Assembly (NCBI GenBank): GCA_002474415.1 | Contig: DLQV01000263.1 | Span: forward strand, 1-5,231 | Origin: Lachnospiraceae bacterium UBA7598 | GTDB lineage: Bacteria; Bacillota; Clostridia; Lachnospirales; Lachnospiraceae | Reading direction: 5' to 3' | DNA length: 5,231 nucleotides | Shown here: piece after piece, positions 1 through 4,622 of the stretch | Position numbering within the stretch: the first letter of the stretch is position 1 | Layout: each line of letters starts with the position of its first letter | Notes under the pieces: model-generated | The model's database searches: none | Told to the model about the DNA's origin: nothing | The model's input: only the letters and a program-made list of their open reading frames with translations | Translations under genes and position numbers: made by a program

Positions 1-84
1 TTTTCACCTCTTTTCCTTTTCTATTTTTCCTCCGCAATCTTTTCCTACTGTTATCATAACCTATCTGTATTTTCCCATCAAGTA
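1..84. repeat. Direct repeat of amidase-rpn junction, left copy
   Basis: Bases 1-60 match 2347-2406 at 59 of 60 positions; the only difference is t22 against g2368. The match continues without a gap, weakly at 61-67 and then at 15 of 17 bases for 68-84 against 2414-2430. In the right copy this stretch is the leader of the rpn-like gene plus the last codons of the amidase relic. Here the minus strand reads Tyr-Leu-Met-Gly-Lys-Tyr-Arg-stop where the right copy reads Tyr-Leu-Gln-Gly-Lys-stop. The repeat runs into the left edge, so a further rpn-like gene on the minus strand probably lies just outside the window (inference). Confidence 0.85.
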
Positions 85-100
85 ATTTTTCGATGATATA

Positions 101-154
101 CTTATAATACCACTGGAGCTTTTCCTTCCAGTATTGCATTGATTTCATCCAGAT
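101..154 (-). pseudogene. Relic of rpn-like gene, 3' end only
   Basis: This stretch matches the 3' end of the intact rpn-like gene (1373-1426) with four differences in 54 bases. Read on the minus strand it gives the tail NLDEINAILEGKAPVVL then stop, against DLDEINAILEGKVPVLL in the intact copy. Homology ends abruptly at about 155, so only the last 17 or so codons survive. The substitutions are mostly conservative or silent, which suggests the copy was coding before it was cut. It lies between the transposase relic on its right and the amidase-rpn repeat on its left. Confidence 0.75.
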
Positions 155-203
155 TCTCACATACCGATACACATAATAATTTTTTCTTTTAACTATCACA
201 AGG

Positions 204-509
204 TTAAAATCTAAATGTGTTACGAACAAAAGCAACAAATTCGCTGAGTTTCTTCCTGATCCTGAACGGATAAAGCCTCCAATTCAATTGGATGCAGAGC
301 CCATAACGAAGGCTTTGGCTTTGAAGAGATCGTATCGTCCACAATGCAGAAAACAGGCTTTCCGGTGCGTGATGCTTCTGAATAACAGTCTCAATGACAG
401 AGCATTTTAAAATATCTGTAAGCAATGAGTCATCCCATTTCCCGGAATTGAGAAAATGGGCAATCGTAGTTCTGTTAGTTATAAAGAAAAAATCATGGTA
501 ATGATGCCA
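204..509 (-). pseudogene. Frameshifted DDE transposase relic
   Basis: Two minus-strand frames join into one transposase-like stretch. The first (about 509-380) reads ITNRTTIAHFLNSGKWDD followed by SLLTDILKCSVIETVIQ. The second (about 381-283) reads SEASRTGKPVFCIVDDTISS and goes on to SLWALHPIE. From memory this matches the N-terminal part of an IS4-superfamily (DDE_5-like) transposase common in Firmicutes; the Asp pair in IVDD (339-334) would include a catalytic residue. A frameshift lies near 380. Beyond about 283 the expected sequence is lost, and another frame runs to a stop at 204-206; that tail may be the remaining C-terminus after an internal deletion, which I cannot confirm. No start codon, terminal inverted repeats or target duplication is visible. 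A 73-codon open frame over 204-425 here is part of this relic and not a separate gene. Confidence 0.7.
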
Positions 510-528
510 TTAAACGTCTTACATTTAT

Positions 529-558
529 AAAATCCCTCAGAATGTTCCGAGGGATTTT
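529..558 (-). terminator. Intrinsic terminator after first TA pair
   Basis: A perfect 10-bp inverted repeat, aaaatccctc (529-538) and gagggatttt (549-558), encloses a 10-base loop. It begins four bases beyond the stop codon of the PIN toxin gene, the usual place for a factor-independent terminator. On the minus strand the stem ends in TTTT and then ATAAATG, a short U-tract. On the plus strand it is followed by a longer T-rich stretch, so it may work in both directions, although no plus-strand gene is seen. Confidence 0.8.
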
Positions 559-562
559 TCTT

Positions 563-973
563 TCATTTTAATTTCTTTAACCATTCGTCAGGCTCTATAG
601 CTGACACCACAGAAGCCTCAAAATCTGCTGTATTTCGAGTAATTATATAATTTGCCGAAACTTCCTCAGCACATCTGTCCTGCAGACAGTCTTCAAAATC
701 TTTGAAATTATCCATTTTAAGGGCTTTCATGACTGCCTCCTGAGATGCAGATGCTACTTTTAGAATCTTGCAGACCTTTTCTAACCATGATCTTCTTGCC
801 TCTGCTGGGACTTTTCTGAGAATATACCACAGATTAGGCAAAGAGTGAAATGCCATATATCCCTCTGCTTCTCCAGAAGCACATTTCTCCATCACATGCA
901 GTGCAGACTCATAAAACGGTTCTCTTGCAACAAGAAAATCAATAATTACATTCGTATCAATCAATACTACCAT
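563..973 (-). CDS. PIN-domain toxin of type II TA system (PIN_3-like, VapC-type)
   Basis: A 136-residue protein that is almost entirely one PIN domain, a metal-dependent RNase fold; VapC-type toxins cleave tRNA, rRNA or other RNA. The start is the ATG at 973, giving VVLIDTNVIIDFL at the N-terminus, the standard PIN opening with Asp6. An AAGGA ribosome site lies about six bases upstream; the longer open frame adds 24 residues with no PIN character. Further motifs are DFEDCLQ (residues 92-98, acidic cluster) and ITRNTADF (111-118), as in the PIN_3 group of putative TA toxins. The usual second acidic residue in the helix before Tyr50 is Asn47 here, where the other PIN protein in this window has Asp47. 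The gene overlaps the end of the antitoxin gene by 17 bases, implying translational coupling. The exact RNA target cannot be read from sequence. Confidence 0.88.
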   Translation of the reverse strand: MVVLIDTNVIIDFLVAREPFYESALHVMEKCASGEAEGYMAFHSLPNLWYILRKVPAEARRSWLEKVCKILKVASASQEAVMKALKMDNFKDFEDCLQDRCAEEVSANYIITRNTADFEASVVSAIEPDEWLKKLK

Positions 974-1235
974 ATTTTTCCTTTCTTGCTGCTTCCAGTT
1001 CTGCATCCGGATCAAAGTCCTCCGGCAAATATTTTTTTGCTTCATTTCTGGTAGCTACCAGTTCTTTAAAAGCCTGCATTTTTTCATCTGATTTCTGAGA
1101 CGGATAAATAATACTGGTATATGTTTTCTTTGGTATTAATCGCTGAATCACTTCGATCAGAAAGCCTACATTATCATCGGACATATCCTGAATCATCTGA
1201 ACAGCCTGCTCCTGTAACATAGTCATATAATGCAC
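957..1235 (-). CDS. Putative antitoxin paired with PIN toxin
   Basis: A small charged protein (92 residues from GTG at 1235) directly upstream of and overlapping the PIN toxin gene, the classic antitoxin-first order. The N-terminal third (QEQAVQMIQDMSDDNVGFLI) looks like an amphipathic helix pair, probably dimerising or DNA-binding. The acidic and basic C-terminal part (FKELVATRNEAKKYLPEDF, ending in ARKEKYG) resembles tails of Firmicute antitoxins that wrap the PIN partner; that is recall, not a search. An AAGGA site (1242-1246) sits six bases before the GTG, which favours it. The ATG at 1226, giving 89 residues, is an alternative. I do not assign a named antitoxin family. Function rests mainly on context. 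It likely represses its own promoter just upstream. Confidence 0.75.
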   Translation of the reverse strand: MHYMTMLQEQAVQMIQDMSDDNVGFLIEVIQRLIPKKTYTSIIYPSQKSDEKMQAFKELVATRNEAKKYLPEDFDPDAELEAARKEKYGSID

Positions 1236-1266
1236 CGCCTTTCCTTATCATTTTATGCAAGTCATT

Positions 1267-1343
1267 ATTTTACTACTTTAATTATAACTGCTTTACACCC
1301 GTTTTTTCAATCAATATTTTACATACATCAATTTTACTACTTT
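1267..1343. promoter_or_regulatory. Paired 13-bp direct repeats, candidate antitoxin operator
   Basis: The 13-mer attttactacttt occurs exactly at 1267-1279 and again at 1331-1343. The copies are 64 bases apart start to start, close to six turns of the helix, and lie on either side of the predicted promoter of the first TA pair. This is a plausible arrangement for an antitoxin or toxin-antitoxin complex that loops or blocks the promoter. The role is inferred; the AT-rich context makes some chance repetition possible. Confidence 0.45.
1281..1310 (-). promoter_or_regulatory. Sigma-A-type promoter of first TA pair
   Basis: On the minus strand TTGAAA (1310-1305) and a perfect TATAAT (1286-1281) are separated by 18 bases. 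The -10 box ends 45 bases before the antitoxin GTG. No better promoter is seen in the spacer downstream of the rpn-like gene, and no terminator separates the two, so read-through from rpn is also possible. Confidence 0.65.
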
Positions 1344-1373
1344 CTTCGACGAATTTTGTTCACTGTTATAACC

Positions 1374-2273
1374 TTATAATAGCACCGGAACTTTTCCTTC
1401 CAGTATTGCATTGATCTCATCCAGATCCTTGCCTGTAATGGATGCAATGTTTTCCGGGGTCATTCCGCTGTGGTTCATTTTAAGAATAATTTTTGCTTCT
1501 CCCATGACCTTTCCTTTGGCTTCTCCTTCTGCTTTTCCTATAGCTTCCCCCTTCTTTCTGGCATCTTCCAGATCATCCTTCATCAGTTCTCTCAACGCAT
1601 CACACATATTCGCATCCCTCCTTATTTCACGATACAACTCATCATTTGCCCTGACACTTACCTGTAACACAGCCTCCACATTCTGCCGATCACGCGGTGT
1701 ATTCATTTCTTCCACGTTCCTCAGGAATTCTTCTACATCTTCTTTTTTTGCATGGTTTGACAAAATCCGCAAACTTCGATGCTCTCCCGGCTCTAATTCC
1801 TGTGTCACAATAACCTGTACTGAAAAAGGCAAATGTTCTGTCACATAATAAATTCCCGGATATTTTTCTTCTATTTTATGTCCATACTTCTGCAATGTCA
1901 AAAACATTTTCTCCGGTCGGGTTGCTCTGAAAATAGATACTGTCAGTTCATTGATTGGAACTGCATCTACACGTTCTCCATAGCCTTTGTACAGACATGC
2001 ATATCCGACTGTCTTATAAAAATCATCAATAGTCAGTGCATCTTCCGGGCTCTTATACTCGATCACATTATATTTTTTCATGATATGACCGATTTCATTC
2101 TTAATTCGTCTGTCACTTTCTTCTTTTATAATAAGAAGATCAATGCGGATTGGTTCCTTGCTCAGATTGTATTCCGGCTTTAACTCCAGCCGTTCAATAT
2201 CTTCGTGGAATTCGAGCCCCGCGGCAGCGCAAAACGCCGGATGCCACTGGAGCTTATCTGGTGCATTTTTCAA
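1374..2273 (-). CDS. Rpn-like PD-(D/E)XK nuclease / putative transposase
   Basis: An intact gene of 299 residues from the chosen start. The family (Rpn / PD-(D/E)XK 'transposase-like') contains DNA endonucleases linked to recombination in enterobacteria; some members are described as defence or TA-like. Visible order: an N-terminal KLQWHPAFCAA segment typical of Firmicute members; a PD-(D/E)XK core with Asp45 in RIDLLII and Glu72/Lys74 in VIEYKSP, followed by a helix with DDFYKTVGYACLYKGYG; a middle region; a charged Gly/Lys/Glu-rich low-complexity linker (GEAIGKAEGEAKGKVMGEAK); and a C-terminal segment NHSGMTPENIASITGKDLDE that resembles a small helix-turn-helix. Start: a TTG at 2273 has a perfect AGGAGG seven bases upstream, while the GTG at 2336 (21 residues longer) has no such site and family members start near this point. 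Its 3' end recurs as relics at 101-154 and 3881-3912, and its leader recurs at 1-60. Whether it is active in transposition, recombination or defence cannot be told from sequence. Confidence 0.85.
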   Translation of the reverse strand: MKNAPDKLQWHPAFCAAAGLEFHEDIERLELKPEYNLSKEPIRIDLLIIKEESDRRIKNEIGHIMKKYNVIEYKSPEDALTIDDFYKTVGYACLYKGYGERVDAVPINELTVSIFRATRPEKMFLTLQKYGHKIEEKYPGIYYVTEHLPFSVQVIVTQELEPGEHRSLRILSNHAKKEDVEEFLRNVEEMNTPRDRQNVEAVLQVSVRANDELYREIRRDANMCDALRELMKDDLEDARKKGEAIGKAEGEAKGKVMGEAKIILKMNHSGMTPENIASITGKDLDEINAILEGKVPVLL

Positions 2274-2280
2274 ATTGCTT

Positions 2281-2286
2281 CCTCCT
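2281..2286 (-). promoter_or_regulatory. Ribosome binding site that fixes the rpn start
   Basis: Perfect AGGAGG on the minus strand, seven bases before the TTG at 2273. It decides for the TTG over the upstream GTG at 2336. Confidence 0.8.
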
Positions 2287-2346
2287 GTTTGTGTGAAATC
2301 ACGATTCCGCAACATCGCAATTTGTTTTCCGTGCACGAATGCTTAG

Positions 2347-2430
2347 TTTTCACCTCTTTTCCTTTTCGATTTTTCCTCCGCAATCTTTTCCTACTGTTAT
2401 CATAACGTAATTTTATTTTCCCTGCAAGTA
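2347..2430. repeat. Direct repeat of amidase-rpn junction, right copy
   Basis: Right-hand partner of the repeat at 1-84, at a constant offset of 2346 bases. It covers the leader upstream of the rpn-like gene and the last codons of the amidase relic. The near identity of 1-60 with 2347-2406 indicates recent duplication or gene conversion. A symmetrical gttatcataac lies at 2396-2406, exactly at the end of the best-conserved part. Confidence 0.85.
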
Positions 2431-2897
2431 TTCATCAACACCATCCGCAATACCCTCTGCAATCTTGTTCTGGTACTCATCGGTCGCCATCTTCAAATCT
2501 TCTTCCTTGTTTGTCATATATCCAATCTCAACGATTGTGGCAGGCACTTTGCACCGGGACCAATCGGCTCTAAACGTGAATCTCCATTCGCCTGATGTCC
2601 TGCATCGATAACCACCGTATATTTTTGTTTTTCTGTTGTGTTTTCTGTATTTTTATCTTTTTGCGTATCCTTTATATCTCTACTGTGTATTTCTTCCCGT
2701 GCAGTTGCCTGTTGCACAACCGCTTCCCTTTCCTGCTCTGTATTTTCTTGTGATTGCTCCGTATCCTGAATTACATTCTCAGATACTCGCTCCTGTGTAT
2801 AAACAGAGGTCTGCACATTTCTTCCACAGGCCACGCAAAAACACAGTGCACCCATTATGTACAACAGGCCGATAAAATTTTTATATTTTTTCTTCAT
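2413..2897 (-). pseudogene. N-acetylmuramoyl-L-alanine amidase lipoprotein, internal deletion with frameshift
   Basis: The first frame (ATG at 2897) gives a lipoprotein signal (MKKKYKN..., hydrophobic core, FCVACG with acylated Cys24), a Gln/Glu/Thr-rich spacer to about residue 92, then YTVVIDAGHQANGDSRLEPI, the opening of an Amidase_3 cell-wall hydrolase with zinc ligand His101. After GPGA the frame breaks and stops within 12 codons (2514-2516). The next frame from 2547 to the stop at 2413-2415 gives VPATIVEIGYMTNKEEDLKM and ends in GVDEYLQGK, the family's C-terminus with its catalytic Glu. The central part, with the other zinc ligands and roughly 100 or more residues by family length, is missing. 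The ribosome site is poor: GGAGAG lies about 15 bases upstream. The gene cannot make an active amidase; a secreted lipoprotein stub is still possible. It is followed by rpn in the same direction. Confidence 0.88.
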
Positions 2898-3035
2898 ATT
2901 TTATTTAACCATCTCTCCATTAATAATATGTAGAATTAATAAGTTTGTTTGTTTTTACAATTTTATCTCAAAAATATATTTTTATACTATCTCCGTCATT
3001 ATCGGTAATCAATCCAATTCTGTTTTAATAAGAAA

Positions 3036-3075
3036 AAGTGATGATATATTCTTTTTTTCTCATACATCATCACTT
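3036..3075 (-). terminator. Intrinsic terminator after second TA pair
   Basis: aagtgatgat (3036-3045) pairs perfectly with atcatcactt (3066-3075); the stem can extend by three more pairs after one mismatch. On the minus strand the stem is followed by TTTCTTATT, a fair U-tract. It sits 65 bases beyond the PIN gene stop and would also end any read-through from rfbA-rfbC. The rest of 2898-3140 is very AT-rich; I see no gene or convincing promoter there. Confidence 0.75.
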
Positions 3076-3140
3076 CTTCTTACTTAAATATTCTATTTTT
3101 GTTTAATACAGGTATTTAACTCATCATTTGCTTTGAACAC

Positions 3141-3560
3141 CTAAAATGATTTCATAAATTTCACAAAATCTTCCGGCAAAATTATTTTTGTGCCTCCCGC
3201 CTGATAGTCTTTCATATTTCTGGTGACAATATAATCCATATGTTTCCTTGAGGCCACCTTTTCAACAACTGCATCTTCATAATCACTAATGGAAGATGAG
3301 AGTGCATCCATACAGTCATCCGCAGTTACTTCCAATATTCCAGTTAAAGAATAAAGTTTGCCCATCACATTCTTTGCTTTTGCAGTATTATGCAGATATT
3401 TTCTCACCAAATAATAGATATCGGTTGCCGAACTTGCTGTAATATACATCTCAATTGTGTGGTTTGCTGCCATTAGGAATATTTCTTCTGCGCTTTGTCT
3501 CCATGGCTCTCTTGAAGTCAAAGCATCAAGAATCACATTCGTATCTGCAAGAATTTTCAC
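3141..3560 (-). CDS. PIN-domain toxin of second TA system (VapC-type)
   Basis: A 139-residue single-domain PIN protein, a probable Mg/Mn-dependent RNase toxin. Motifs: KILADTNVILDAL at the N-terminus (Asp6), TDIYYLVRK (Asp47), SDYEDAVV (residues 92-99, Asp93 and Asp96) and YIVTRNMKDY (110-119). All expected acidic positions are kept, so it appears catalytically complete. The start is GTG at 3560, immediately after the antitoxin TAG with no gap (TAGGTG), so translation probably depends on re-initiation after the antitoxin; no strong separate ribosome site is seen. It shares the PIN architecture with the toxin at 563-973 but differs through most of its length, so this is not a recent duplicate. 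RNA target unknown. Confidence 0.88.
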   Translation of the reverse strand: MKILADTNVILDALTSREPWRQSAEEIFLMAANHTIEMYITASSATDIYYLVRKYLHNTAKAKNVMGKLYSLTGILEVTADDCMDALSSSISDYEDAVVEKVASRKHMDYIVTRNMKDYQAGGTKIILPEDFVKFMKSF

Positions 3561-3776
3561 CTATTTTGCACCAAGCCTTTCTTCTTTTGATATTTCTATA
3601 TCTGCATTTTCCGGTAAAATGCCAAACAACGACTTTGCCACTTCTACCCTGTCCTGGTATGGGTTTGTCAATTTTGCTACTATTTTTCCATTTTTGGTTA
3701 TAAAGACATCTTCTTTAGCTGACAACAACAAATATTTTCCAAGATTATTCTTTAATTCTGTTGCAGTAATTGACAT
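3561..3776 (-). CDS. Phd/YefM-like antitoxin
   Basis: A 71-residue protein of the Phd/YefM type. SITATELKNNLGKYLLLSA followed by DVFITKNGKIVAKL is the family's N-terminal DNA-binding and dimer fold, and the C-terminal PENADIEISKEERLGAK would neutralise the PIN toxin. The start is ATG at 3776, preceded by the purine-rich AAGGGGGGATGGTGAT; an upstream extension of 19 residues lacks family features and would run over the promoter. The gene abuts the PIN toxin gene. Proteins of this family usually repress their own promoter and are degraded by Clp or Lon proteases (family knowledge). Confidence 0.88.
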   Translation of the reverse strand: MSITATELKNNLGKYLLLSAKEDVFITKNGKIVAKLTNPYQDRVEVAKSLFGILPENADIEISKEERLGAK

Positions 3777-3804
3777 ATCACCATCCCCCCTTCTTCGTAC
3801 TATT

Positions 3805-3833
3805 ATTATACTCATTTCGTGCGATTTCATCAA
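3805..3833 (-). promoter_or_regulatory. Sigma-A-type promoter of second TA pair
   Basis: On the minus strand TTGATG (3833-3828) and perfect TATAAT (3810-3805) are separated by 17 bases, with the ATG of the Phd-like antitoxin 28 bases beyond. Two near-identical heptamers, ttcgtac (3794-3800) and ttcgtgc (3816-3822), are spaced 22 bases apart around the -10 box and may be part of an operator (weak). Confidence 0.65.
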
Positions 3834-3912
3834 TATTTTAGCTATTTTTTTTTACTTTCTTATGTTGTTTTTAGATGGTACTTATAATAGCGCTGGAACT
3901 TTTTCTTCCGGT
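3829..3912. repeat. Spacer shared with first TA/rpn junction
   Basis: This interval lines up in the same order with 1310-1404. atcaatatttta is identical at 3829-3840 and 1310-1321; actttctt recurs at 3854-3861 and 1339-1346; and cttataatag with the rpn tail recurs at 3881-3912 and 1373-1404. The intervening bases are of different length (40 against 51) and only loosely similar. Both TA promoters therefore sit in related DNA just downstream of an rpn 3' end. Confidence 0.6.
3881..3912 (-). pseudogene. Relic of rpn-like gene, last codons
   Basis: 28 of 32 bases match the 3' end of the intact rpn-like gene (1373-1404). The minus strand reads EEKVPALL then stop, against EGKVPVLL. Only about ten codons remain, and the relic begins within some ten bases of the rfbC stop codon, so the rest of the gene was lost exactly at the edge of the rhamnose genes. 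Confidence 0.65.
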
Positions 3913-3921
3913 TCCATTTTT

Positions 3922-4521
3922 CTATTTTACCTCTAACCCCGGCCACTCCTGGTCTTTCTCCGACAGTGTCAGCGGCGTTCCATCCGTCATACAATACCCT
4001 TCTGCCGACGGCGTTCCGTGATACTCACCCGTCACATCCGGCCACTGGATGCCGATCTTCGGGTCATTCCATGCCAGACCGCCCTCGTCGTTCGGGTGCC
4101 AGAAGTCATTGACTTTATAGCAGAACTCTGCCTCGTCGGACAGGACAAGGAAGCCATGCGCAAAACCTTCCGGAATCAGGAACTGCTTTTTGTTTTCCTC
4201 GGAAAGTTCCACCCCATACCATTTTCCGTAGGTTGCGGAACCTTCGCGAAGATCCACTGCTACATCAAATACGCTTCCGCGCACGGCACGCACGAGTTTG
4301 CACTGCGGATAGTGGATCTGAAAATGCAGTCCGCGCAGCACGCCTTTGACGGACATCGACTGGTTATCCTGCACAAAGCGGATATCAAATCCAGCTTCTT
4401 TCATCTCCCGCTCATTGTATGTCTCCATGAAGTATCCGCGGGCATCCCCGTGAACTGCGGGTGTGATCACGCACAATCCCTCGATCCCGCCAACATTTTT
4501 TTCAACTGTTATCTGTCCCAC
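3922..4521 (-). CDS. rfbC: dTDP-4-dehydrorhamnose 3,5-epimerase
   Basis: RmlC/RfbC, 199 residues, slightly longer than the usual 180-190. It epimerises C3 and C5 of dTDP-4-dehydro-6-deoxy-glucose, the third step of cytoplasmic dTDP-L-rhamnose synthesis for surface polysaccharide. Cupin motifs in order: DARGYFMETY (26-35), DNQSMSVKGVLRGLHFQ (52-68, catalytic His66), CKLVRAVRGSVFDVAVDLR (74-92, Lys75), FLIPEGFAHGFLVLSD (114-129), CYKVNDFWHP (134-143, Tyr135) and WNDPKIGIQWP (151-161). The C-terminal LSEKD (Asp190) probably supplies the partner of the catalytic His. The start is GTG at 4521 with AGAGGA seven bases upstream. The gene follows rfbA after 101 bases in which I see no clear promoter or terminator, so both are probably co-transcribed. 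Confidence 0.96.
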   Translation of the reverse strand: MGQITVEKNVGGIEGLCVITPAVHGDARGYFMETYNEREMKEAGFDIRFVQDNQSMSVKGVLRGLHFQIHYPQCKLVRAVRGSVFDVAVDLREGSATYGKWYGVELSEENKKQFLIPEGFAHGFLVLSDEAEFCYKVNDFWHPNDEGGLAWNDPKIGIQWPDVTGEYHGTPSAEGYCMTDGTPLTLSEKDQEWPGLEVK

Positions 4522-4622
4522 TGTTTTTTCCTCTTTTTCACATCATTTCTGTTTCTGAAGCAATTTTGAAGTACTCCCTGCTTCTATAAATAAGGAGCAT
4601 ATTGCATAAGAATTTGTCAGGC

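Noticed and set aside
1411..2183. Long plus-strand open frames opposite the rpn-like gene
   Set aside because: They are Ser/Phe-rich antisense readings of a well-supported family protein, with no ribosome sites or family motifs.
1365..2406. gttataac at 1365-1372 and gttatcataac at 2396-2406 as terminal inverted repeats of an rpn element
   Set aside because: The match is only about five bases, other rpn 3' ends lack it, and the repeat at 1-84 extends past the proposed right end into amidase codons.
3894..3916. Hairpin tggaac / gttcca followed by T's on the plus strand
   Set aside because: The stem is only six pairs, there is no plus-strand gene to terminate, and the left arm lies inside the rpn-tail homology, so it is better explained as relic sequence.
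4018..4569. Plus-strand open frame of 183 codons across rfbC
   Set aside because: It is antisense to a clearly conserved rfbC and shows no recognisable protein character.
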